Positions 45,164 to 53,935 of a stretch of 64,000 nucleotides of DNA are shown one piece after another. This DNA comes from Flavobacterium sp. SLB02 (lineage in GTDB: Bacteria > Bacteroidota > Bacteroidia > Flavobacteriales > Flavobacteriaceae), in NCBI RefSeq assembly GCF_009664855.1, contig NZ_CP045928.1:5866518-5930517 (forward strand). The letters run 5' to 3'. Below the pieces are notes generated by a model. It saw only the letters and a list, made by a program, of their open reading frames with translations. It did not search any database and had not been told where the DNA came from. Numbering within the stretch: position 1 is the stretch's first letter; the number at the start of each line of letters is the position of its first letter. A program made the position numbers and the translations under genes.

Positions 45164-45862
45164 ATGTCAAATATAGAAACACTAAGTGCAGGAGCTAATT
45201 ATACAATTTATTTAAAAAACGAAAGTAATAATGACAAAAACTTCTGGTGTTTTTTAGAAAAACCAGATGGAATATCAGATTATGGCGCTTTTGCAAATTC
45301 ATCTGCCAATCTATTTGTAATGTCAGGTTATGGCGGAACAAATAAATTTAATATTCCCGCTAAATTCGTTATCGGAGCTGGTGCATCTAATAACGCTGTA
45401 GGTTTGGGTGTACGTATTGATTCATCTGTTGTTAATGCAGTTGACTTGCAACAAACATGGGAGGCTCAGTATGCCTCTATACCACCTAAGCAGGGACCAC
45501 ATTTAAGTTTGATACAAGGTCAAAGAAGTCCCAACAATACTATTGGTTTATTATCTAATTCATTCGATAAAATGAATAACGAAAATGGAGGTTGGTTTAG
45601 TAATATGAGTTTTGGTATTGAAACAGAAAATGGATTTATTGGGGTTACCTGGTCTCCATCACCAAATAATCAAAATACTATTACTCCAAAATTTGCATTC
45701 TACATATCTACTGGTTCTTATTCAAGTTCTCAGCTTGCTGATTTTGGTACAATTTCTAACCAGGCTGCAAGAATTGAATTGAGTGATTTTAGAAATTCAG
45801 AGGTAACGGTTACCTTCACAAGCAGAGGACAGTGGATTGTGCAAGGTGGAAGAGTACAGTAG
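45164..45862 (+). CDS. Hypothetical protein, accessory module
   Basis: A 232-residue protein without a signal peptide or membrane segment. It is beta-rich, Asn/Ser-rich, and starts with a segment (YTIYLKNESNNDKNFWCFLEKP) reminiscent of small secreted or lipid-binding beta-sandwich proteins. I do not recognise the family. It follows the CxxCH protein gene by 83 bp on the same strand, with a terminator after it, and its leader carries a motif shared with the first gene of the module. Confidence 0.7.
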   Translation: MSNIETLSAGANYTIYLKNESNNDKNFWCFLEKPDGISDYGAFANSSANLFVMSGYGGTNKFNIPAKFVIGAGASNNAVGLGVRIDSSVVNAVDLQQTWEAQYASIPPKQGPHLSLIQGQRSPNNTIGLLSNSFDKMNNENGGWFSNMSFGIETENGFIGVTWSPSPNNQNTITPKFAFYISTGSYSSSQLADFGTISNQAARIELSDFRNSEVTVTFTSRGQWIVQGGRVQ

Positions 45863-45901
45863 TAATCTTCTTTAAAGATTAATCATCTCGTTTTGTTTTA
45901 T

Positions 45902-45935
45902 AAGGCCAAAGTAAAATTAAATTTACTTTGGCTTT
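45902..45935 (+). terminator. Terminator after accessory module
   Basis: Stem AAGGCCAAAGTAAA / TTTACTTTGGCTTT. Confidence 0.8.
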
Positions 45936-46049
45936 CTGCATATAGTTTATCTTCTTTTAAGTCACTTTAAGAATTGTAAAGTTATGTTAATTTAGGAAAT
46001 GAAATTTTGTATTAGATAATGGAAATTTATTTTTGTAAAAATCAAATTT

Positions 46050-47312
46050 ATGGAATTATACTACACCTTTTCAATACTAATTGTATTGGCCTCTTTCTTC
46101 GCCTATTTAAATTTAAGATTTTTAAAACTTCCCGGAACTATTGGAATAATGATTATTGCCATGTTGGTTTCCGTAGGCATTCGTCTGTTGGGAGATTCTT
46201 ATTTTCCGGCCACAACCAAACATTTTTTTGAATTGATAAAAGAATTTGACTTCAACGAAATCTTAATGGGAGCAATGTTGAATTTTCTTTTGTTCGCGGG
46301 CGCACTACACGTAAATATGTCTGATCTTAAGGAACAAAAAGTTCCTATTATGATTTATTCTACGGTTAGTGTAGTATTGTCAGCATTGATTATTTCTATC
46401 CTACTGTATTATATTTCACCAATTTTAGGCATAAAAATCCCTTATATATTTTGTTTGGTTTTCGGGACATTAATTTCTCCTACTGATCCAATTGTGGTAT
46501 TGGGGGTTTTAAAACAGGCAAAAGTTCCTAAAAGAATAGAAACCAAAATTGTTGGTGAATCTTTGTTTAATGATGGAGTAGCAGTAGTAATGTTTGCTGT
46601 TGTTTTAAAAATGGCAACCGATCCTACATTTGATATGACTTTTGGTTCTATCGCCTGGTTGTTTGCAAAAGAAGGAATTGGCGGACTTTTATTAGGAGCC
46701 GTTTTAGGATATACCACATCGAGGGTTATGAAGAAAATCGACGATTATAAAGTTTCTGTTCTAATAACGCTTTCCATTGTAATGGGAGGATTTCTAATTG
46801 CTCAAAGTTTACACGTTTCAAGTCCGTTGGCGATGGTAGTTGCCGGATTGATTATTGGGAATTATGGTAAAAAAGTAGCCATGAGCGAAGTTACTCAAGA
46901 TTATTTGGGTAAATTTTGGGAACTTATTGATGAGATATTAAATGCTATTTTATTCTTATTTATTGGTTTTGAGTTGTTATTGCTGCCAGATTTGAATAAA
47001 CAATTATTAACTGGTTTTGTCGCTATTTTTATAGTGTTATTCGCCAGAATCTTTTCTATCGTTTTACCTTGGAAATTCTTTGATATATTTAAATTTTTCG
47101 GAATTAAATCTGCTTACAACAAAGGTTCTTTAATGGTTCTGGTTTGGGGAGGAATTCGTGGAGGAGTTTCTATTGCGTTGGTACTTTCTATGCCAGAGGG
47201 AGAATATAAAAACCTGTTGCTGGAAGTAACTTATATTGTGGTACTATTTTCAATTGTAGTTCAGGGACTGACCGTTGGGAAATTAGCCAATAGAGTTTTA
47301 GAAAAGGAATAG
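46050..47312 (+). CDS. CPA1-type cation:proton antiporter
   Basis: A 420-residue inner-membrane protein with about 12 helices. Family motifs: FLLFAGALHVNMSDL, the ion-binding region SPTDPIVVLGV (near 150), GESLFNDGVAVVMF (near 170) with the conserved ND pair, and WGGIRGGVSIAL (near 370). It exchanges Na+ or K+ for protons and helps with pH and salt balance. The C-terminus stops soon after the last helix (no regulatory tail). A terminator follows. Confidence 0.92.
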   Translation: MELYYTFSILIVLASFFAYLNLRFLKLPGTIGIMIIAMLVSVGIRLLGDSYFPATTKHFFELIKEFDFNEILMGAMLNFLLFAGALHVNMSDLKEQKVPIMIYSTVSVVLSALIISILLYYISPILGIKIPYIFCLVFGTLISPTDPIVVLGVLKQAKVPKRIETKIVGESLFNDGVAVVMFAVVLKMATDPTFDMTFGSIAWLFAKEGIGGLLLGAVLGYTTSRVMKKIDDYKVSVLITLSIVMGGFLIAQSLHVSSPLAMVVAGLIIGNYGKKVAMSEVTQDYLGKFWELIDEILNAILFLFIGFELLLLPDLNKQLLTGFVAIFIVLFARIFSIVLPWKFFDIFKFFGIKSAYNKGSLMVLVWGGIRGGVSIALVLSMPEGEYKNLLLEVTYIVVLFSIVVQGLTVGKLANRVLEKE

Positions 47313-47354
47313 AGAAAATAGAGTAAAGAATAAAGATTTTATTTTAAGATTGAA

Positions 47355-47390
47355 AAAGGGCTGTTTCAAAAGTGAGTCAGCCCTTTTTTT
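47355..47390 (+). terminator. Terminator after antiporter gene
   Basis: Stem AAGGGCTG / CAGCCCTT with eight T residues. Confidence 0.8.
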
Positions 47391-47470
47391 TGCTGCTCCA
47401 GCGGAGCAGAATATTTATAGCAAATTCCGTTTCCCAATGTTAAAAAGCTCCAGAGGAGCGATATAATTAA
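47391..47470. repeat. Pair of GCTCC palindromes
   Basis: CTGCTCCAGCGGAGCAG followed by AATATTTATAGCAAA, then AAAAAGCTCCAGAGGAGCGATATAA. Two small perfect stems 50 bp apart with related loops. They look like copies of an interspersed hairpin and sit between convergent genes. Confidence 0.55.
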
Positions 47471-47481
47471 CCCGATCATTT

Positions 47482-48141
47482 TTATCGTTTGTCGTCTTTC
47501 GAATAATTTGAAACTCCATTGATATCAATTGGATTTCCTAAAAAGTGAGGCTCTCTATTTCTTAAAACATCAAAGAAGGATTTAAAAATAGAACCATATT
47601 CTCTGAAAGTTACATATTTGTATCCCAAATATTCTCCATTATTTGCCGAATATCCAACAGATTTTATCCCGAGTTTTTGCCCGATATAAATCGCACGGTT
47701 TAAATGATATTCCTGAGAAATTAAAGTCGCTTTTTTGATGTTGAAAATATGCTTGGCACGATACATTGTTGAATAAGTATCAAATCCGGCATAGTCAATA
47801 AATATTTTGGTGGTGTCAACTCCATGATTGAAACAGTAATTTTTCATTACTGTTAGTTCATCATGTTCATCACTGCCGTTATCTCCCGAAAGTAAAATTT
47901 TATTAATTCGATTTGCTTTGTATAAAGAAATTCCGGCATCAAGACGATCTTTTAAATATTTACTTGGTTGATCTCCGTTTATTCCTGCACCAAAAATAAT
48001 TCCCACATCGTTTTTAGGGAATTTCTTAATCGAATAATAAATGTTTTTTTTGGTCGAAGATTTCACGTAATAATTTACGGAAATAATAGCAACTAATCCA
48101 ATAATGGCAAGGTAAAGAATAATTTTAAAATATTTTTTCAA
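47482..48141 (-). CDS. SanA/YdcF (ElyC) family protein
   Basis: A 219-residue protein with one N-terminal transmembrane helix (about 5-27) and a DUF218 domain: IIFGAGINGDQPSKYLKDRLDAG, ILLSGDNGSDEHDELTVMKNY, then QEYHLNRAIYIGQKLGI. SanA of E. coli affects vancomycin tolerance and envelope integrity; the biochemical activity is unknown. Confidence 0.85.
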   Translation of the reverse strand: MKKYFKIILYLAIIGLVAIISVNYYVKSSTKKNIYYSIKKFPKNDVGIIFGAGINGDQPSKYLKDRLDAGISLYKANRINKILLSGDNGSDEHDELTVMKNYCFNHGVDTTKIFIDYAGFDTYSTMYRAKHIFNIKKATLISQEYHLNRAIYIGQKLGIKSVGYSANNGEYLGYKYVTFREYGSIFKSFFDVLRNREPHFLGNPIDINGVSNYSKDDKR

Positions 48142-48216
48142 AATTTATTTTGTAAGATTAAGATTTAAAAACACGAAGATAAGTAAATTTATTGTTAGGC
48201 AAAATCAAATAAAAAA

Positions 48217-48240
48217 ACCGAAGCGGAAATGCTTCGGTTT
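48217..48240 (-). terminator. Terminator after M3 metallopeptidase gene
   Basis: Stem AACCGAAGC / GCTTCGGTT with T-run on the minus strand. Confidence 0.8.
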
Positions 48241-48272
48241 ATAATCTAAAATCTAAGATTTGAAATCTAAAA

Positions 48273-50300
48273 TTATAATAATCCCGCTCTTTTCAATAAA
48301 GCTTCCGGTTTTGGCTCCTGACCTCTAAAACGTTTGTATAAAATCATAGGATGTTCTGTTCCTCCTTTAGAAAGAACATTGTCTTTAAATTTTGTAGCTA
48401 TTTCATGATTGAAAATACCGTTTTCCTGGAAATATTCAAAAGCATCGGCGTCCAGAACTTCCGCCCATTTGTAGCTGTAATATCCTGAAGAATATCCACC
48501 TTGGAAAATATGAGAAAATGCCGTACTCATCGCGTTTTCTTTTACATCAGGATACAATTGTGTGTTGGCAAATTGTTCTGTTTCGAAAGTTTTTAAATCT
48601 ATAATAGAAGTTGGATCTTGTCCATGCCAAGCCATATCTAATAATCCAAAACTCAACTGACGTAAAGTTGCCAAACCTTCCTGGAAACTGGCACTTTCTT
48701 TAATTTTTTGAACATATTCAATCGGAATAATTTCTCCGGTTTCATAATGGTTTGCAAACAAGGCCAAAGCTTCAGGCTCGTAACACCAGTTTTCCATAAT
48801 CTGACTTGGTAATTCTACAAAATCCCAGAAAACAGAAGTTCCTGATAAACTTGGATATGTTGTATTGGCTAACATTCCGTGTAGACCGTGACCAAATTCG
48901 TGAAATAAAGTCGTTACTTCATTAAAAGTCAATAGAGATGGTTTTGTTTCTGTTGGTTTTGTAAAATTACAAACGTTCGAAATATGTGGTCTTTCGTTAA
49001 CGCCGTCTTTTTTAGATTGCGATTTGAATGACGTCATCCAGGCACCGTTTCTTTTTCCTTTTCTTGGGAAGAAATCAGCATAGAAAATCGAAACTAAATT
49101 ACCATCAGCATCTGTTACTTCATAAGTCGTAACTTCTTCATGGTATTTATCAATGTCAAAAACTTCGGTAAACGTTAATCCGTATAATTTTTTGGCAACC
49201 GTAAAAGCGCCGTTTAATACTTTTTCTAATTGAAAATAAGGTTTTAGTTTCTCATCGTCTAAATTAAAAAGTTGTTGTTTTAATTTTTCAGAATAATAAG
49301 CACCATCCCATTTTTCTAATTGTTCGATTCCGTCCAGTTCTTTGGCGAAAGCCGTTAATTCAGCAAATTCTTTTTGAGCGGCAGGTTTTGCTTTAGCTAA
49401 TAAATCATTCAAAAAAGAGAAAACTTTCTCCGGACTTTCGGCCATTCTTTCTTCCAAAACAAAATGAGCATGAGTTTTATATCCTAATAAATTAGCTCTT
49501 TCGAAACGTAATTTGGCAATTTTCAAGACATTTTCCTGATTGTCGAATTCGTTATTCTGAAATGCTTTTGCGCCAAAAGCAATCGCCATTTTTTTACGCA
49601 ATTCACGATTATCTGCATAAGTCAAAAACGGAACATAACTTGGATGATCTAAGGTGAAAATCCAACCTTCTTTTTCCTGGCTTTTAGCCAATAATCTGGC
49701 AGCTTCAATTGTTCCTTCCGGTAATCCGGCTAAATCTTTTTCATTAGTCAAATGCAATTCGAAAGCATTGGTTTCAGCCAAAACATTTTCACCAAATTGT
49801 AAACTTAACTTCGATAATTCTTTGTCGATTTCGCGAAGTTTATCTTTTTTGTCTTCTGGTAAATTCGCTCCGTTTCTCGAAAAGCTTTTATATTTTTTAT
49901 CTAAAAGGGTAGTTTGTTCCGGATTTAGATTTAATGTTTCTTTTTGGTCGTAAACGGCTTTTATTTTAGCAAACAAAGCTGCGTTTAGTGTAATGTCGTT
50001 ACCGAATTCAGACAATAAAGGGGAAACTTCCTGAGCGATTTTTTGCATTTCGTCACTCGTTTCAGCCGAATTTAAATTGAAGAAAACACTAGAAAGACGA
50101 TCTAAGATATCCCCTGAAAAATCCATCGCAACCACAGTGTTTTCAAAAGTTGGTGCTTCGGGATTGTTTACGATAGCATCAATTTCGGCTTTAGCCAAAG
50201 TAATTCCTTCCTGAAAAGCCGGAAGATAATCTTCAATCTTAATTTGCGAAAAAGGAGCTGTGTTATGTTTGGTTGTGAATTTTGAAAGTAAAACGTTCAT
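48273..50300 (-). CDS. M3 family metallopeptidase (oligopeptidase/peptidyl-dipeptidase)
   Basis: A 675-residue peptidase. The zinc site is TLFHEFGHGLHGML (HEFGH), and the downstream glutamate is in the LPSQIMENWCYEPEAL region. The C-terminal GGYSSGYYSYKWAEVLDADAF is typical of the Dcp/OpdA group. No signal peptide is seen, so it probably acts in the cytoplasm on short peptides. ATG 50300 is preferred; an upstream in-frame start would add 28 residues without family support. Confidence 0.93.
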   Translation of the reverse strand: MNVLLSKFTTKHNTAPFSQIKIEDYLPAFQEGITLAKAEIDAIVNNPEAPTFENTVVAMDFSGDILDRLSSVFFNLNSAETSDEMQKIAQEVSPLLSEFGNDITLNAALFAKIKAVYDQKETLNLNPEQTTLLDKKYKSFSRNGANLPEDKKDKLREIDKELSKLSLQFGENVLAETNAFELHLTNEKDLAGLPEGTIEAARLLAKSQEKEGWIFTLDHPSYVPFLTYADNRELRKKMAIAFGAKAFQNNEFDNQENVLKIAKLRFERANLLGYKTHAHFVLEERMAESPEKVFSFLNDLLAKAKPAAQKEFAELTAFAKELDGIEQLEKWDGAYYSEKLKQQLFNLDDEKLKPYFQLEKVLNGAFTVAKKLYGLTFTEVFDIDKYHEEVTTYEVTDADGNLVSIFYADFFPRKGKRNGAWMTSFKSQSKKDGVNERPHISNVCNFTKPTETKPSLLTFNEVTTLFHEFGHGLHGMLANTTYPSLSGTSVFWDFVELPSQIMENWCYEPEALALFANHYETGEIIPIEYVQKIKESASFQEGLATLRQLSFGLLDMAWHGQDPTSIIDLKTFETEQFANTQLYPDVKENAMSTAFSHIFQGGYSSGYYSYKWAEVLDADAFEYFQENGIFNHEIATKFKDNVLSKGGTEHPMILYKRFRGQEPKPEALLKRAGLL

Positions 50301-50520
50301 TATAATGTAATTATTTATATTAATTGAAGTCAGATTTTTGAATTCCAAAGATAGTAATTTATAAAAATCTAATGGTCTATACAAAATCGATTCTGGGCAT
50401 AAAATCCTCTTAAATTGTGTTATAGATATGTTATTTATTTCTGTAAGGGTTTTAAAAAGCGTAAATTGAAAAAATACGTTTAGAATATAAAATGCTAATC
50501 AGAAATTGTAAAACAGAAAA

Positions 50521-51192
50521 ATGATGAATTATCAAGTTGTAATAAAGAATATAGATACAGTTAATGAAGTAGAAGGATATTGGTCTGATGAAGATCTTGT
50601 TGAGTTATTAGAAAAATTCAATTATCCTGATGGGGCAACAGCAGATAAAGCGAGTTTACCGGAATTGTTAGAAATGGCTATTTCTGATTACGAACCTAAC
50701 GAAGCTGCCGAAATAGTTTTGAAATATAAATTTCCTGATCGATTAAGCGACGGACAAATTGAGCAAATATCGCATAACATGTTGATTGATAAAGTTTGTG
50801 AGGAATATCCCGAAATAGACATGCAGGGAACTTTGTTTCACATCAACCAATTACTTTTTAAAGCTTATAATGGAAAATTCCCGAATGCAAAAGCTTCTAT
50901 TGTCCATTTTTCTATGACACCAACTGATGGTGAAGTACAAAAACTGACAGCCGAAAATGTGCTAAAATTATTGAACAATGGTTTATCTGATAGAAATCTT
51001 ATCAAAAGATTATTTGAAAATCAAATCTCTCAAAATATTCCGTTTCCTGAAGCTGAAGCTATTGTTTGGGAATTGACAACAGAAGATAATATGAACTATA
51101 ATCTCGTTACGTCAGAAAACTGGATAAATAAAGAAGATATAACTGAATATGAATTTGAATCTGTTCTCGAGGATATCGAAGAAGAAGCGTAA
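50521..51192 (+). CDS. Hypothetical acidic protein
   Basis: A 223-residue soluble acidic protein. No signal peptide, membrane segment or recognised motif. It is mostly alpha-helical by appearance and Glu/Asp-rich at both ends. Single gene on the plus strand with its own long terminator-like hairpin downstream. Function unknown. Confidence 0.75.
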   Translation: MMNYQVVIKNIDTVNEVEGYWSDEDLVELLEKFNYPDGATADKASLPELLEMAISDYEPNEAAEIVLKYKFPDRLSDGQIEQISHNMLIDKVCEEYPEIDMQGTLFHINQLLFKAYNGKFPNAKASIVHFSMTPTDGEVQKLTAENVLKLLNNGLSDRNLIKRLFENQISQNIPFPEAEAIVWELTTEDNMNYNLVTSENWINKEDITEYEFESVLEDIEEEA

Positions 51193-51201
51193 TTTCAAAA
51201 A

Positions 51202-51263
51202 AGAATACTAAAAAAAACAAAGGCTTTCAGTTACGGAAGTCTTTGTTTTTTTTTAGTATTCTA
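51202..51263. terminator. Long bidirectional hairpin
   Basis: AGAATACTAAAAAAAACAAAGG pairs almost perfectly with CTTTGTTTTTTTTTAGTATTCT (arms of about 27 bases). It lies between the hypothetical gene and convergent purE. Confidence 0.7.
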
Positions 51264-51307
51264 TTGAGTTGCAGTCTATACTGAAAACTGCGACTGAAAA
51301 CTGAAAA

Positions 51308-51790
51308 CTATTTCAATCCTTCAGCTGCTTTATTAACCGCTGCTTTCAATTCTTCTTTATATGTGATAATCGTATCCAATACTTTTTTATCATGACTTCC
51401 GATGATTTGCGCAGCTAGAATTCCGGCATTTTTGGCTCCGTTTAAAGCTACAGTTGCAACCGGAACTCCGCCTGGCATTTGCAGAATCGATAAAACCGAA
51501 TCCCATCCATCGATAGAATTACTTGATTTTACTGGAACTCCAATTACAGGAAGCGGCGACATTGACGCAACCATTCCAGGTAAATGTGCAGCTCCTCCGG
51601 CTCCGGCAATAATTACCGAAATTCCTCGTGTATGTGCATTTTTACTAAAGTCGAATAATTTTTCCGGCGTTCTGTGTGCCGAAACGATATCTACTTCAGT
51701 TTCTATATTGAATTGTTTTAATATGTCGATGGCATCCTGCATGACTGGCATGTCTGAGATGCTTCCCATTATAATGGCTACTTTGCTCAT
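51308..51790 (-). CDS. purE: 5-(carboxyamino)imidazole ribonucleotide mutase
   Basis: A 160-residue class I PurE, carrying out the N5-CAIR to CAIR step of purine synthesis. MGSISDMPVMQDA, EVDIVSAHRTPEKL and GAGGAAHLPGMVA are the substrate-binding segments. purK is 96 bp upstream on the same strand, with a repeat-rich gap. Confidence 0.96.
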   Translation of the reverse strand: MSKVAIIMGSISDMPVMQDAIDILKQFNIETEVDIVSAHRTPEKLFDFSKNAHTRGISVIIAGAGGAAHLPGMVASMSPLPVIGVPVKSSNSIDGWDSVLSILQMPGGVPVATVALNGAKNAGILAAQIIGSHDKKVLDTIITYKEELKAAVNKAAEGLK

Positions 51791-51885
51791 AGATTTTTTG
51801 TTTGTTTAATTTTGTTTCAAGTTTCAAGTTTCAGGTTTCAGGTTTTTGTTGAGACTGAAAACTTGACTGCGACCGGGACTGAAAA

Positions 51886-53040
51886 CTATATACTTATTAC
51901 TTTAATAGTGTTCTTAACATCCTCAGCAATTCTTCTGGCTTCGTTCATGTTTTCGTTGACGATGGTAACGTGCCCCATTTTTCTAAAAGGTCGTGTTTGT
52001 TTTTTACCGTAAATATGTGGTGTAACGCCATCCCAACCTAAAATGGTTTCGATATTTTCATAAACAACATCTCCAGAGAAACCTTCGGCACCCACTAAAT
52101 TTACCATAACTCCGGCAACTTTACTGTCTGTATTTCCTAACGGAAGATCCAGAATGGCACGTAAATGATTTTCGAATTGTGAGGTATAACTTGCTTCGAT
52201 AGAATAATGACCAGAATTGTGTGGGCGAGGGGCAACTTCGTTTACCAGAATTTCATCTTCATGAGTTTGGAACATTTCAACTGCCAAAAGACCAACATGG
52301 TTAAATTTCTCCGAAACATTCAAAGCAATTGCTCTTGCTTTTTCGGCCACTTTCTCATCGATTCTGGCTGGACATATTACGTATTCTACCTGATTGGCTT
52401 CCGGATGAAACTCCATTTCTACAACCGGATATGTTTTTATTTCTCCTGATGGGTTTCTGACTACGATAACCGCCAATTCGTTTTTGAATGGAACCATTGT
52501 TTCAGCAATGCATTCTACATTTGGTAAATCATCCATATCAGAAATCTGACGAATGACTTTTACACCGTTTCCGTCGTAACCAAACTCAGTACATTTCCAT
52601 ACAAAAGGAATCGTGATTTCGTTATTTCCAACTGATTTTTGCAAATGTGACGGGCTTTCAAATCGTAAATATGCAGCTGTTGGAATATTACTTTGAGTAT
52701 AAAAATCTTTTTGAACTCCCTTATTCTGAATTCCTTTTAAGGTTTTTGGAGAAGGATATACTTTTAGACCTTCGTTTTCTAGTTGCGTTAAAGCCTCAAG
52801 ATTGACCAATTCGATTTCGAAAGTCAGAACGTCGACTTGTTTTCCAAAATTGTACACTGTTTCATAATCCATCAAATCGCCCTGGAAGAATTTATTACAG
52901 GCAATTTTACTCGGAGCTTCATCGCTCGGATCTAAAACATAAGTTTGTATGTCAAATTTTCGAGTGTCAGACAATAGCATTTTTCCTAATTGTCCGCCAC
53001 CTAATATTCCTAATTTAAAATCAGAAGAAAAATAGTTCAT
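51886..53040 (-). CDS. purK: 5-(carboxyamino)imidazole ribonucleotide synthase
   Basis: A 384-residue ATP-grasp enzyme that makes N5-CAIR from AIR, bicarbonate and ATP. GILGGGQLGKML at the N-terminus, then VWKCTEFGYDGNGVKVI and VNEVAPRPHNSGHYSIEA, are the PurK ATP-grasp marks. ATG 53040 (MNYFSSDFKLGILGGG) is preferred over an in-frame ATG 48 bp upstream. Purine genes purK and purE are adjacent as in many bacteria. Confidence 0.95.
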   Translation of the reverse strand: MNYFSSDFKLGILGGGQLGKMLLSDTRKFDIQTYVLDPSDEAPSKIACNKFFQGDLMDYETVYNFGKQVDVLTFEIELVNLEALTQLENEGLKVYPSPKTLKGIQNKGVQKDFYTQSNIPTAAYLRFESPSHLQKSVGNNEITIPFVWKCTEFGYDGNGVKVIRQISDMDDLPNVECIAETMVPFKNELAVIVVRNPSGEIKTYPVVEMEFHPEANQVEYVICPARIDEKVAEKARAIALNVSEKFNHVGLLAVEMFQTHEDEILVNEVAPRPHNSGHYSIEASYTSQFENHLRAILDLPLGNTDSKVAGVMVNLVGAEGFSGDVVYENIETILGWDGVTPHIYGKKQTRPFRKMGHVTIVNENMNEARRIAEDVKNTIKVISI

Positions 53041-53110
53041 TGTAGTTGTGTTTTTGCAAAGATACTTTTTAATCTTTTTTTGCCACAATATGGAGTAAGA
53101 TTATTTTTTT

Positions 53111-53179
53111 TGCCGCGAATTACACAAATTTTTAAGCTTCAATTTTTGAGAAAATATAATTCGTAAAATTCGTGGCGAG
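53111..53179. repeat. Inverted repeat of the 'gccacgaatt' spacer family
   Basis: TTGCCGCGAATTACACAAATTT pairs with ATAATTCGTAAAATTCGTGGCGA with some mismatches. Related to 40165-40240. A further half-copy is at 53323-53352, so the 319-bp gap before the next gene is mostly repeat; no gene seen. Confidence 0.6.
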
Positions 53180-53359
53180 CTATAAAAAAAAAACATTCTA
53201 ATCTTTTTAATCTGTGGCTAAAAATTTAACCGCAAAGAGTTCGCAAAGTCTATATAATGAGGCTATAAATAGCGGCTAAGGTCACAAAGCAGTATGTTTA
53301 AAATTTTGCAGATTAAAAATGCGAGCTAATTTGTGAAATTCGTGGCAAATTCTAAAAGT

Positions 53360-53914
53360 TTACTTTTCAATCTTCTTCAAAACTTCTTTAGCGACAGCTT
53401 TATAAGCCGCAGAATGATCTCCGTAATCTTTGTTTAGGATAATTTGCAATTCAGGATGAATCCAGTCGTAATGATTTCCCAGAACATACAATGTTCTTAT
53501 AGAATACGCTTTTGTGGCGACTTTTACATCATTAATTAACCAATCAAAAGAAACTTCGATGCAATCCTGCAGGTTTTCTTCGGAAAGTGAGACACTGTCA
53601 TCGTTTTTCTTATAATGTGATTTTACTAAAAGCTGAACCACTTTTGCAATTGGCCTTATTGAACTTTCATCCTTTAGAACTTTCAAATTAGAGCATAAAA
53701 AATTAAGATGAGGTTGTAGCCAGATCAATTCTTCATAGGATACAAATTCTAAAATCCAACAGGCTTTATGATTGTTTTTGTCTTCGGGTGAAAAACAAAT
53801 CGAAACCAATTCTTCAAATAAATGCTGGTTTTCTAAAACATACTGAGCCGCCATGAGTCGGTTTTCTCTGTAAGCATTTACATAGTGTAGTTTTGCTTGT
53901 AATTCAGATGACAT
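53360..53914 (-). CDS. Hypothetical alpha-helical repeat protein
   Basis: A 184-residue soluble protein made of helices resembling HEAT-like repeats (LFEELVSICFSPEDKNNHKACWILEFV, then DVKVATKAYSIRTLYVLGNHYDW). Family function unknown; similar proteins are sometimes given misleading names in databases. ATG 53914 (MSSELQAKLHYVN) is preferred; the ATG at 53935 directly after the stop codon of the upstream receptor gene is possible and would add seven residues. It is probably cotranscribed with that receptor. Confidence 0.75.
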   Translation of the reverse strand: MSSELQAKLHYVNAYRENRLMAAQYVLENQHLFEELVSICFSPEDKNNHKACWILEFVSYEELIWLQPHLNFLCSNLKVLKDESSIRPIAKVVQLLVKSHYKKNDDSVSLSEENLQDCIEVSFDWLINDVKVATKAYSIRTLYVLGNHYDWIHPELQIILNKDYGDHSAAYKAVAKEVLKKIEK

Positions 53915-53935
53915 TTTTTTCGATTTAGGACACAT

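Noticed and set aside
53101..53356. Small RNA gene between purK and the 53360 gene
   Set aside because: The region is explained by degenerate inverted repeats of a recurrent spacer family; no promoter or independent terminator was seen.
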